A stretch of DNA of 6,264 nucleotides from Candidatus Nanopelagicales bacterium. GTDB lineage: Bacteria > Actinomycetota > Actinomycetes > S36-B12 > UBA5976. This document shows, in pieces, positions 1 through 6,264 of this stretch (position 1 is its first letter; every line of letters starts with the position of its first letter). The stretch covers positions 1 through 6,264 of the forward strand of contig JAURLB010000030.1 in the NCBI GenBank assembly GCA_030831445.1, written 5' to 3'. The notes beneath the pieces are model-generated. The model worked only from the letters and a program-made list of their open reading frames with translations, did no database searches and was not told the DNA's origin. The position numbers and the translations under genes were made by a program.

Positions 1-2
1 CT

Positions 3-1478
3 CTATCCGTGAAACGAACTACACCGGCACTCGAGCACCCAGTATTCACGAAGTATCGAAGCGAAACTGAAATGATGCGCTATTTGCGGCGCTTGTCAGA
101 TAAAGATCTAGCATTAGATCGAACGATGATTCCTTTGGGATCGTGCACTATGAAACTCAATGCTGCAACCGAAATGGCTGCTATCACATGGCCCGAGTTT
201 GCCAATGCTCATCCGTTTGCCCCAAAGAATCAAAATGCAGGCTGGATTTCCTTGATCGAAAACTTGGAAGACTATCTGTGCGTTGTTACAGGGTATGACA
301 AGGTGAGTTTGCAGCCCAATGCTGGATCTCAAGGCGAATTTGCTGGGTTACTCGCCATTCAAAAGTTCCACCAGTCAAATCAAGAACTTGACCGAACAAT
401 ATGTTTGATTCCCTCAAGTGCTCATGGCACCAATGCCGCTTCTGCTGTTATGGCTGGTATGCAGGTTGTTGTCATCAATTGCGACGAACTTGGAAATGTC
501 GAACTCTCCGACATTGAGGCGAAAATTTCGCAATTTGGCAACCGAATTGCCGCAATCATGGTGACGTACCCTTCAACACATGGCGTATTTGAAGAAGGCA
601 TTACTTCGATTTGCGAAATGATGCATGCAATTGGCGCACAGGTGTATGTCGACGGCGCAAATCTCAATGCACTTGTAGGAGTTGCGAAACCTGGGAATTT
701 TGGAGCGGACGTTTCGCATCTCAACCTGCATAAGACGTTCTGCATTCCGCACGGGGGAGGAGGACCCGGAGTCGGTCCGGTTGCAGTTAAAGAACATCTA
801 GCCCCGTTCCTTCCAACTCACTCAATAGAGACCGAGACAGGTGCGATATCTGGTGCACCTTACGGATCAGCTGGTATCTTGCCGATTCCGTATGCATACA
901 TTCGAATGATGTCAGCAAAAGGGCTTCGCCAGGCAACCGAAGTAGCAATCCTGAGTGCTAACTACATTGCAAAGAGATTAGAGGAACACTTTCCGATTCT
1001 TTACACGAATCCTTCCGGACGTGTCGCTCATGAATGCATTATTGATGTTCGCCCTATAACGAAATCGAGCGGTGTGAGCGTTGATGATGTAGCAAAACGG
1101 CTCATCGACTATGGTTTTCACGCTCCAACTATGTCGTTCCCTGTCGCTGGCACGCTCATGATTGAACCAACCGAATCTGAAGCGCTTGTTGAAATAGATC
1201 GTTTTATTGATGCGATGATTTCAATTCGCAACGAAATTCGTGACATAGAGCAAGGCCAAGTAACTCTTGAAAATTCTCCGCTGACCTCAGCACCGCATAC
1301 TGCTCTATCACTACTCGCTTCGGAACGTAGTGTTGAAGAGCGTTTGATCGCAGGCTTTCCAAGTGGAGCAGTCAATAAGTATTGGCCGCCGGTAGGAAGA
1401 ATTGATGGTGCATATGGTGATAGAAATCTCACGTGTGCTTGCCCTCCGATAGAGGAATTAGCTCTCGAGAACTTCTGA
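3..1478 (+). CDS. gcvP: Glycine dehydrogenase (decarboxylating), P-protein of glycine cleavage system, C-terminal half (5' partial)
   Basis: This is the PLP-dependent P-protein, which decarboxylates glycine and passes the aminomethyl group to the lipoyl arm of GcvH in the cytoplasm. The frame is open to the left edge (codons from base 3). The GTG at 9 is probably an internal valine, because the residues just before and after it match the linker leading into [15 protein letters not shown] of single-chain GcvP (about 950 aa). The 491 residues here are therefore the second half. Family landmarks, numbered from the [16 protein letters not shown] near 41-53, a SAHGTN motif near 138-143, YPSTHGV near 187-193, and the PLP-lysine motif [14 protein letters not shown] with Lys242. 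The C-terminus [22 protein letters not shown] and YGDRNL is complete. A two-subunit gcvPB start at base 9 is possible but less likely, as no ribosome binding site can be checked. gcvT/gcvH would be expected upstream. No terminator follows; the 3' end overlaps the opposing kinase gene by 21 bp. Confidence 0.96.
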   Translation, partial: LSVKRTTPALEHPVFTKYRSETEMMRYLRRLSDKDLALDRTMIPLGSCTMKLNAATEMAAITWPEFANAHPFAPKNQNAGWISLIENLEDYLCVVTGYDKVSLQPNAGSQGEFAGLLAIQKFHQSNQELDRTICLIPSSAHGTNAASAVMAGMQVVVINCDELGNVELSDIEAKISQFGNRIAAIMVTYPSTHGVFEEGITSICEMMHAIGAQVYVDGANLNALVGVAKPGNFGADVSHLNLHKTFCIPHGGGGPGVGPVAVKEHLAPFLPTHSIETETGAISGAPYGSAGILPIPYAYIRMMSAKGLRQATEVAILSANYIAKRLEEHFPILYTNPSGRVAHECIIDVRPITKSSGVSVDDVAKRLIDYGFHAPTMSFPVAGTLMIEPTESEALVEIDRFIDAMISIRNEIRDIEQGQVTLENSPLTSAPHTALSLLASERSVEERLIAGFPSGAVNKYWPPVGRIDGAYGDRNLTCACPPIEELALENF

Positions 1479-2360
1479 TGCTTTAGGCGGTTTGCAACCT
1501 TGGCGACTGCACGTAATGGCGGCTGCTTTTACTGCGAGGTTGAGGCCAGATACAAGCGCAGTAGGTGAGGGGAGTGTGCCTTCTTTTTCAATTGTGTGAA
1601 GTATCCAGGCCATGATCGTGTCACCGGCGCCTACCGTGTCAATTACTTGAGTGTGAACACCAGCAATCTCTGCGATTAATTGTCCGTCAGTGAATAATGA
1701 AACACCTTCTTCGCCGCGGGTGAGAACAACAAATGTGGGACCTAGAGTTGACCAGCGAGCTGCTGATTCCTTGGCTGGCATTGGTGAGATCCAGTGCAAA
1801 TCTTCTTCAGAAACTTTCACGATGTTCGCTAGCCTGACAAGTTCTTCAATCCGAGATTTCGCAAAATTTTCTTCATGTGGTTTTAATGCCGATGGCCTGG
1901 CATTGGGATCATAGGTAAAAAGAAGTGAAGGTTCTCTGCTACTTAAAAATTCATACAGCGCATCTGCACCCGGTTGCAACACGCCTGAGAGACTTGTGAG
2001 GTGCACAACATCGTATGTATTGAGCACTTGAAGTGATTCGAGAGTCCATTGCCAATCACAAGCATTGTCAAGCTGAAATGAGTAATTGGGAGATCCATCT
2101 GCATTTAGCGATATCTCAACCAGGGGAGTCGGATTTGAAATTTGAGGTGTGTTCCGAGGAAAAACTCCCTGCTCAGAAGCGTAATCGGCAATAGATCTAC
2201 CAGGAAGGTCTTTCGATATCAACGTAACCCAGTCAGCATCCAACCCCGCAAACTTCGTGGCGATAGCGGTGTTCAAACCCGAACCGCCAATAACATCAAC
2301 ATACGAGTCGTTCGATAAGAATCTATCGATGACTCCTTCACCGATAATTGCGAATTTCAC
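1458..2360 (-). CDS. PfkB/ribokinase-family carbohydrate kinase (fructokinase-like)
   Basis: This 300-aa cytoplasmic kinase should transfer the ATP gamma-phosphate to a sugar hydroxyl. The length is typical of the family. What is seen: an N-terminal GEGVID strand with Asp12 at the usual sugar-contact position, first-signature residues GGSGLNTA at 25-32, DPNARPS at 151-157 as in bacterial fructokinases, KVSEEDL at 182-188, the TRGEEG nucleotide-site segment at 214-219, and the second signature DTVGAGD at 241-247, where Asp247 is the expected catalytic base and the Gly-Ala-Gly forms the anion hole. The start is GTG at 2360, giving the normal M-K-F-A-I-I-G beginning; no good Shine-Dalgarno precedes it. 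The substrate cannot be fixed from sequence: fructose is favoured by the DPN.RPS motif, but another hexose is possible. It is transcribed convergently with gcvP (21-bp overlap) and divergently from the phosphodiesterase gene, so it is probably monocistronic. Confidence 0.9.
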   Translation of the reverse strand: MKFAIIGEGVIDRFLSNDSYVDVIGGSGLNTAIATKFAGLDADWVTLISKDLPGRSIADYASEQGVFPRNTPQISNPTPLVEISLNADGSPNYSFQLDNACDWQWTLESLQVLNTYDVVHLTSLSGVLQPGADALYEFLSSREPSLLFTYDPNARPSALKPHEENFAKSRIEELVRLANIVKVSEEDLHWISPMPAKESAARWSTLGPTFVVLTRGEEGVSLFTDGQLIAEIAGVHTQVIDTVGAGDTIMAWILHTIEKEGTLPSPTALVSGLNLAVKAAAITCSRQGCKPPKASEVLES

Positions 2361-2366
2361 AAGAAC

Positions 2367-2372
2367 ACTCTA
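2367..2372 (-). promoter_or_regulatory. Candidate -10 element for the PfkB kinase (possibly leaderless)
   Basis: On the minus strand TAGAGT fits the TAnnnT -10 pattern and ends 6 nt before the GTG start, about where transcription would begin. With no ribosome binding site visible, this fits a leaderless transcript, which is common in actinobacteria. No convincing -35 lies 17 bp upstream. This is a weak call based on position and pattern only. Confidence 0.25.
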
Positions 2373-2432
2373 TTTAGGGGAAGTGCCAAATAGGCTTACT
2401 GCGTGGAGTGCACCGTTAGTTCTATGGCCTCG

Positions 2433-2461
2433 TTTACCCTTTCAAGGTTAAATGACATAAT
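2433..2461 (+). promoter_or_regulatory. Candidate sigma70-like promoter for the phosphodiesterase-permease operon
   Basis: TTTACC at 2433-2438 (4 of 6 to TTGACA) and CATAAT at 2456-2461 (5 of 6 to TATAAT) are separated by exactly 17 bp. Initiation would fall near 2468, leaving a leader of about a dozen bases before the ATG at 2480. An AATGA/TCATT inverted pair (2451-2455 and 2464-2468) overlaps the -10 and could be an operator half-site pair, but it is short enough to be chance. This 119-bp gap (2361-2479) is the only real intergenic space in the window, and I see no other element in it. Confidence 0.4.
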
Positions 2462-2479
2462 AATCATTATCGGCTAAAT

Positions 2480-3217
2480 ATGTACCCATCGGAACCCTTT
2501 TACTTCGCACATCGAGGCGGCAATGAGTGGGCACCTGAAAACTCCCTTGAATCGTTTTTAAAGGCATATGAGCACGGCTGCAGATACCTCGAACTTGATG
2601 TTCGAGAGACAAAGGACTCAGATCTCGTAGTCTTTCATGACGCAAATCTTTCGCGAGTTCTAGGCATAAACCGTCCAATCGCCGAACTTGACGCTTCCGA
2701 TTTGGGCTCCATTAGGTATACCAACGGTTCACCAATTCTTCGTTTTGTAGACCTCATTCAAAATCTGCCATCCGACGCGTTTTTCAATATCGATCCAAAA
2801 TCAGATCGAGCAGCTGAGCTCCTGACGAGCGCACTCGTGGCAAAAGGCGACCTTCTTAATCGGGTGGCTATAGGGACTTTCTCAACCTCCAGGATTAGGT
2901 GGATTCGCTCACACCTTCCCCAGGTCGCAACTGTGGCTAGCCGTAATGAGGTTCTGAGGGCTTTCGAAAGGTTTTTGCGGGGCAAACCCCTAGGCATTCA
3001 AGCAAAAGCACTTCAAATTCCTCTAACCCCTTACTTTCGGCCCCATCTAAGGGCAGAATTCGCAGACTATCTACATGAGCAAGGATTGCAAGTGCACGTT
3101 TGGACCGTGAATTCACTTGCCGACATGCAATGGCTATTTGCCCGAGGCATAGACGCTGTCATGACCGACAAACCAACAATTGCAAAGAAATACTTTGACG
3201 AGAGACAGGGCAAATAA
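2480..3217 (+). CDS. Glycerophosphodiester phosphodiesterase (GDPD family, cytoplasmic UgpQ-like)
   Basis: The 245-aa TIM-barrel enzyme should hydrolyse glycerophosphodiesters to glycerol 3-phosphate and an alcohol, using a divalent metal. What is seen: AHRGG at 10-14 (catalytic His11, Arg12), APENS at 18-22 with Glu20, LELDV at 38-42 (metal ligands Glu/Asp), VFHD at 51-54 with the second catalytic His53, NIDPK at 103-107, HVWTVN at 206-211, and the closing MTDKP at 228-232. All expected active-site positions are present. There is no signal peptide or membrane segment, so it should act in the cytoplasm on imported or turnover-derived phosphodiesters. The ATG at 2480 sits directly before the first barrel strand; no strong Shine-Dalgarno is visible ahead of it. 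The stop codon lies 1 nt before the permease ATG, so the two are almost surely co-transcribed. Substrate preference cannot be read from the sequence. Confidence 0.92.
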   Translation: MYPSEPFYFAHRGGNEWAPENSLESFLKAYEHGCRYLELDVRETKDSDLVVFHDANLSRVLGINRPIAELDASDLGSIRYTNGSPILRFVDLIQNLPSDAFFNIDPKSDRAAELLTSALVAKGDLLNRVAIGTFSTSRIRWIRSHLPQVATVASRNEVLRAFERFLRGKPLGIQAKALQIPLTPYFRPHLRAEFADYLHEQGLQVHVWTVNSLADMQWLFARGIDAVMTDKPTIAKKYFDERQGK

Positions 3218-3218
3218 G

Positions 3219-4568
3219 ATGGCACTTATTAGTGACAGAAAAAGTACTCCAAATCAACGTGCATGGTATTTCTATGATTGGGCCAATAGTGCGTACGTAA
3301 CGACTACAACAACCGTTCTCTTTGGCCCATACTTAACTCAAATTGCGAAAGATTCTGTGTCATGTGGCGCAAACGATGTGTGTAGTGATCTCAACGTTCT
3401 TGGATTACCAATTGCACCAGGCTCACTCTTTTTATATTTAATTACTTTCACAACAATACTTTCAGCGTTGCTCCTGCCAGTATTGGGAGCGTATGCAGAT
3501 TTGCAACCAAACAAACCCAAGCTCATGGGAAGGTTAGCATTCATTGGAGCAACCGCTGCATCGCTGATGTTTTTTGTGAGTGGCACAAATTGGATTCTAG
3601 GATCATTGCTTCTAATCGTTGGAAACCTTGCGCTTGGTGCGTCACTGGTTGTTTATGATGCGATCCTTTGCGATATTGCATCTGCAGATGAGCGAGATCG
3701 CGTGAGTAGTCGAGGATGGGCATTTGGGTATGTCGGCGGTGGTTTACTGCTTATCGTCAATCTTGGCCTATATCTAAGTTCATCTGAAGATTTCGCGTCG
3801 ATGGCAGTTCGGATATCTCTACTCAGCGCAGGACTCTGGTGGGGGCTTTGGACCCTAATCCCCTACTTCAAAATAAAGTATGTTGAAGTAGAGGTAACAA
3901 AGTCTGAAAGTTTTGGCTCGCTGAGTAGAAATTCTTTTCGTCAACTCTATAAAACTCTGAAAGAACTGGCGTTGTATCCTCAAACCAGACTCTTTTTGCT
4001 CGCCTATTTGTTCTTCAACGACGGTGTACAAACAGTCATTGCCTCGGCTAGCATCTATGGTTCGGAAGAACTTGGACTTGAAGAAACAGATCTCGTTGGA
4101 GCAATCATTGTGGTGCAGCTTGTTGCTGTTGCCGGTTCGTTGCTAACAGGTAAATTAGCAGCACGTATCGGAGCGAAACGCACAGTACTTACGAGCCTCG
4201 TTATTTGGACATTTGTCATTGCTGCAGGTTACTTTCTACCTGCGGGTCAAGCGCTACTCTTTTTCATTCTCGCTGCTGCAATAGGTTTCGTTCTTGGCGG
4301 AACACAAGCTCTTTCCCGAAGTTTATTCAGCCAACTTGTGCCCAAAAATCGAGAAGCGGAATACTTTGCTTTGTATCAAGCGTGCGAACGTGGAACTTCT
4401 TGGCTAGGTACTCTCGCGTTCGGATTAATGTTTCAAATTTTTGATTCCTACCGCCCAGCGATATTGTTCCTCGTCGTATTCTTCTTAATCGGAGGCTTAT
4501 TATTGAGTCGAGTCAACTTCAAACAAGGTATCGAAGCTGCAGGGAATAAAGTTCCGCAAGTTATTTGA
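3219..4568 (+). CDS. MFS permease of the UMF1/Atg22-like family
   Basis: This 449-aa inner-membrane transporter has about 12 hydrophobic segments (roughly 26-43, 67-90, 104-121, 125-148, 170-188, 199-216, 257-277, 291-310, 321-340, 344-361, 395-408, 412-430). Family marks are YDWANSAY at 19-26, DERDRVSSRGWAFGY at 157-171 followed by a GGG turn, LSRSLFSQLVP at 365-375, and REAEYFALY at 378-386. In yeast the Atg22 relatives export amino acids from the vacuole; bacterial substrates are mostly unknown, so none is assigned. I chose ATG 3219, not the in-frame TTG at 3180, because it is preceded at 8-nt spacing by AGGG (3207-3210), removes 13 residues unlike the family, and places the start 1 nt after the phosphodiesterase stop. 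Cys49 and Cys55 lie in the predicted outward loop after helix 1 and could pair. The 3' end overlaps ppm by 8 bp in the opposite direction. Confidence 0.88.
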   Translation: MALISDRKSTPNQRAWYFYDWANSAYVTTTTTVLFGPYLTQIAKDSVSCGANDVCSDLNVLGLPIAPGSLFLYLITFTTILSALLLPVLGAYADLQPNKPKLMGRLAFIGATAASLMFFVSGTNWILGSLLLIVGNLALGASLVVYDAILCDIASADERDRVSSRGWAFGYVGGGLLLIVNLGLYLSSSEDFASMAVRISLLSAGLWWGLWTLIPYFKIKYVEVEVTKSESFGSLSRNSFRQLYKTLKELALYPQTRLFLLAYLFFNDGVQTVIASASIYGSEELGLEETDLVGAIIVVQLVAVAGSLLTGKLAARIGAKRTVLTSLVIWTFVIAAGYFLPAGQALLFFILAAAIGFVLGGTQALSRSLFSQLVPKNREAEYFALYQACERGTSWLGTLAFGLMFQIFDSYRPAILFLVVFFLIGGLLLSRVNFKQGIEAAGNKVPQVI

Positions 4569-5289
4569 TGAAGAGATTGTGGCCGAGAATTCTTCCCCGC
4601 AATCCCCAAAAGGTGACTTTCAACATGGCTTCTTTAACGATGCTTGCGTTCATTTTCGATTCACCAAACTCACGTTCAACGAACGTGATCGGAATCTCTT
4701 GTACCGATAGTTTCGCTTCGGAAACTCGAACAGAATTTTCTAGTTGGAAAACATAACCTTGCGACGTTGAATTCAAAATCTGAGCGTTTTCCAACGCTTG
4801 TCTTGAATATACTCGAAACCCAGCGGTTGCATCCTTTATTGCAATTCGAAGCATCAATCGACCATAGATGTTCCCCAGTTTGGAAAGCAGATATCGTTTC
4901 GCGGGCCAATTCATAATTTTGCCACCCTTAACCCAGCGAGAACCTATGACCACGTCAAAAGAATTCGCCACGTCCAATAAAGTTACGAGGTCAGCAACTC
5001 GATGCGAACCATCAGCGTCCATTTGAACTACAGCTTCATACGCGCGTTCAATAGCCCACGCGAAACCTGCCCTATAAGCATCGCCTAAGCCAGTTTTGTT
5101 CGGCCTTACGAGTAGATGAATGTGTCGATTCTCGAGCGTAAATCTGTGGATGATGTCTGGTGTTCCATCAGTAGAGCTATCATCAACAACAAGCACATGG
5201 ACGTCCGGTGCCGCCACAACAATATCTCGGAGTAGTTTCGCAATATTCTCGGCTTCATTGAAGGTTGGAATGATGATGATAGTTGTCAT
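4561..5289 (-). CDS. ppm1: Polyprenol monophosphomannose synthase (GT2, dolichyl-phosphate mannosyltransferase type)
   Basis: This 242-aa GT-A glycosyltransferase should move mannose from GDP-mannose to polyprenyl phosphate at the cytoplasmic membrane face, supplying the donor for actinobacterial protein O-mannosylation and lipoglycans. What is seen: PTFNEAENI at 8-16, VVDDSSTDGT at 34-43 (nucleotide-binding Asp pair), the metal-binding DADGS at 91-95, GSRWVKGG at 116-123, ATAGFRVY at 154-161, and EREFGESKM at 205-213. No C-terminal membrane domain follows, as expected for the stand-alone or Ppm1-domain form. The start chosen is ATG 5289. It overlaps the lnt stop as ATGA, is preceded by an AAGGCG ribosome binding site at good spacing, and begins right at the first beta strand. 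A start at 5349 would add 20 unlike residues inside lnt. Translation is probably coupled to lnt. In mycobacteria the two activities can be fused; here they are separate. Confidence 0.92.
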   Translation of the reverse strand: MTTIIIIPTFNEAENIAKLLRDIVVAAPDVHVLVVDDSSTDGTPDIIHRFTLENRHIHLLVRPNKTGLGDAYRAGFAWAIERAYEAVVQMDADGSHRVADLVTLLDVANSFDVVIGSRWVKGGKIMNWPAKRYLLSKLGNIYGRLMLRIAIKDATAGFRVYSRQALENAQILNSTSQGYVFQLENSVRVSEAKLSVQEIPITFVEREFGESKMNASIVKEAMLKVTFWGLRGRILGHNLFIK

Positions 5290-6264
5290 TGTTGTCGCCT
5301 TCGAATCAGTGCCACAACAGCACCTACCCAGAGTGCGAACACGAACCATCCTGCATACGGTGCCAGCGTAGACGTGATGGTCTTACCAGTTGTTCCTTGT
5401 ATTTCAAAATTCAGGACGCCAACTTCCTGCTTGCTCAACTCTTGCAGAATTTGGCCGTCAGATATCAAAGCAGATACCCCACTTGTGCTTATTGAAACGA
5501 GAGGACGTCCAGTTTCAATTGAACGAACTTTCGCATACAGCAGTTGCTGCTCCGATTGATTCGAGAATTGATAGGTTGCGTTATTGGTTTGTATTAGAAC
5601 TAGATCAGACTTCTCGATACTTTGATGTATCAAAAATGCGTCCGCCACCTCAAAACAGATTCCAATTGACACTTGCAATTCATCTTTCTCCCAGATTCCT
5701 GTTCGAGACCCTGGTATAAAATCGTATGGCAAAAGATTCGTTCTGTCGGTAATACCAGAAGCGAAGTCACGCAATGGCAAGAACTCGCCGAAAGGAACCA
5801 AGCGTTGTTTGGTGTAAATCTCTCGCATTCCATCATTCAATTCGAGGGCTGTATTGGTTCTCGTCTTAATGGTTGGGCTCAGTACCGCTCCAAGAAGTAT
5901 TGGTGGAGTTACGAGTGCATCAATCTCAGTCAAAAGTTCGGCAGCATTTTGATCAATCTTGGGATCGATATCCAAACTGTTCTCAGGCCAAACAACAAGA
6001 TCTGCGTCCTGAATTGTCCCAATATTCTCTTTTGATACCTCAACGTGGTATATTTCCTCTAAATGCCCTTGTATCTCACTCATCGTCATCCCTCTCGCAT
6101 ACATCGATATTACCTGATCATCAAACCCTTCTATCCTCCTTAATCCTTTTGGTATTAGCTTTGGCTCATACTCTCCATCTCGATCTCTTGGCACTTCTAT
6201 TCTCATCTCAGATCCACTCTTATCTATTATAGTTTTTTCATAATTTCCATTCCTTCGATTACTA
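5286..6264 (-). CDS. lnt: Apolipoprotein N-acyltransferase (Lnt), C-terminal nitrilase part, fused in frame to a foreign transposase segment; 5' partial
   Basis: Lnt acylates the N-terminal cysteine of lipoproteins, the last step of lipoprotein maturation, using a periplasm-side nitrilase domain on a membrane base. Only about 240 residues (5286 to about 6023) are Lnt. Numbered from the ATG at 6206, the nitrilase Glu-Lys-Cys set is present: Glu75 in VVWPENS, Lys133 in YTKQRLVPFGEF, and Cys184 in GICFEV, plus Glu141 and Glu186. A closing membrane helix at about 286-301 ends in RRRQQ. The N-terminal membrane helices and first nitrilase strands are missing; residues 1 to about 60 and the open frame beyond to 6264 are IS256-type transposase instead. 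The frame has no stop up to the window edge, so the ATG at 6206 is an arbitrary start. As written it could not fold as working Lnt. The fault may be in the assembly, not the cell. It overlaps ppm by 4 bp. Confidence 0.85.
   Translation of the reverse strand, partial: SNRRNGNYEKTIIDKSGSEMRIEVPRDRDGEYEPKLIPKGLRRIEGFDDQVISMYARGMTMSEIQGHLEEIYHVEVSKENIGTIQDADLVVWPENSLDIDPKIDQNAAELLTEIDALVTPPILLGAVLSPTIKTRTNTALELNDGMREIYTKQRLVPFGEFLPLRDFASGITDRTNLLPYDFIPGSRTGIWEKDELQVSIGICFEVADAFLIHQSIEKSDLVLIQTNNATYQFSNQSEQQLLYAKVRSIETGRPLVSISTSGVSALISDGQILQELSKQEVGVLNFEIQGTTGKTITSTLAPYAGWFVFALWVGAVVALIRRRQQ
6021..6264 (-). mobile_element. Internal fragment of an IS256/Mutator-type transposase
   Basis: The minus-strand frame from the right edge to about 6024 reads RRNG-Y-KTI, then MRIEVPRDRDGEYEP, then ISMYARGMTMSEIQGHLEE and YHVEVSKE. 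These are hallmark segments of the N-terminal, pre-catalytic half of IS256-family (transposase mutator) enzymes, normally about 400 aa. About 79 residues are present; the true N-terminus lies beyond the window. The catalytic Asp/Asp/Glu region is absent because the frame switches to Lnt. Hand-counted GC is about 37 percent, lower than the rest. All eight isoleucines before residue 62 use ATA, and arginine is mainly AGA/AGG, unlike the adjoining lnt. No terminal inverted repeat or target duplication can be seen, so this is not an intact IS end. Family assignment is confident; the donor organism is not identifiable. Confidence 0.85.

Noticed and set aside
9..1478. GTG at 9 as the true start of a separate gcvPB subunit
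   Set aside because: The frame is open before it and the residues around it fit the inter-domain linker of full-length GcvP; only 8 bases are visible upstream, so it cannot be fully excluded.
2985..2996. GGGG-CAAA-CCCC hairpin
   Set aside because: Short stem in the middle of the phosphodiesterase coding region without a following T-run; not a terminator.
3180..3218. TTG start for the permease inside the phosphodiesterase gene
   Set aside because: The ATG at 3219 has a better-placed AGGG and gives the usual short N-terminus before YDWANS.
4670..4688. Perfect inverted repeat TCACGTTC-AAC-GAACGTGA
   Set aside because: It lies wholly inside the conserved EREFGES coding segment of ppm, has no T-run, and an 8-bp arm pair with a short loop is expected about once by chance in a window this long.
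5290..5349. Upstream ATG for ppm adding 20 residues
   Set aside because: The extension lies inside lnt, is cysteine- and arginine-rich unlike the family, and the ATG at 5289 has a ribosome binding site and begins at the first beta strand.
5390..6232. Several plus-strand open frames of 60-120 codons opposite lnt
   Set aside because: They are antisense shadows of the lnt/transposase frame, with no recognisable domain or ribosome binding site.
6021..6264. The 6021-6264 peptide as a novel regulatory N-terminal domain of Lnt
   Set aside because: It matches the pre-catalytic half of IS256 transposases motif by motif and has foreign codon usage; Lnt should have membrane helices there.

Overview
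The window looks like chromosomal DNA from a compact, moderate-GC (mid-40s percent by eye) actinobacterium, possibly a streamlined planktonic lineage such as the freshwater acI/Nanopelagicales type. The lineage is an inference. It rests on separate but overlapping lnt and polyprenol-phosphate-mannose synthase genes, a fructokinase-like PfkB kinase of actinobacterial style, and very tight packing: about 6.2 kb with only one intergenic gap over 100 bp. Both window ends cut through genes, as at the ends of a draft, single-cell or metagenomic contig.

Layout, left to right. (1) The C-terminal half of glycine dehydrogenase GcvP, plus strand, cut by the left edge. (2) A PfkB-family sugar kinase, minus strand, whose 3' end overlaps gcvP by 21 bp. 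(3) A 119-bp divergent intergenic region with candidate promoters for both flanking genes. (4) A plus-strand pair separated by 1 nt: a cytoplasmic glycerophosphodiester phosphodiesterase and a 12-helix UMF1/Atg22-like MFS permease. (5) A minus-strand pair, read from the right: the C-terminal part of apolipoprotein N-acyltransferase (lnt), then polyprenol monophosphomannose synthase (ppm), joined by a 4-bp ATGA stop/start overlap. The permease and ppm genes overlap tail to tail by 8 bp.

The one real anomaly is the right-hand end. From about 6020 to 6264 the minus-strand frame encodes the middle of an IS256/Mutator-type transposase, not the membrane part of Lnt. It runs without a stop, in frame, into the Lnt nitrilase domain just ahead of the WPEN motif. 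Composition and codon use change at the join: lower GC, AGA/AGG arginine, and ATA for every isoleucine. No IS terminus lies at the join, so it is not a simple insertion. An assembly or whole-genome-amplification chimera is the most likely explanation; a real recombination or deletion scar is the alternative.

Functionally, the left part belongs to one-carbon/glycine metabolism and sugar phosphorylation, the middle to phosphodiester salvage and transport, and the right to envelope biogenesis (lipoprotein N-acylation and lipid-linked mannose donor synthesis). I see no new defence system, CRISPR array, RNA gene or phage module.
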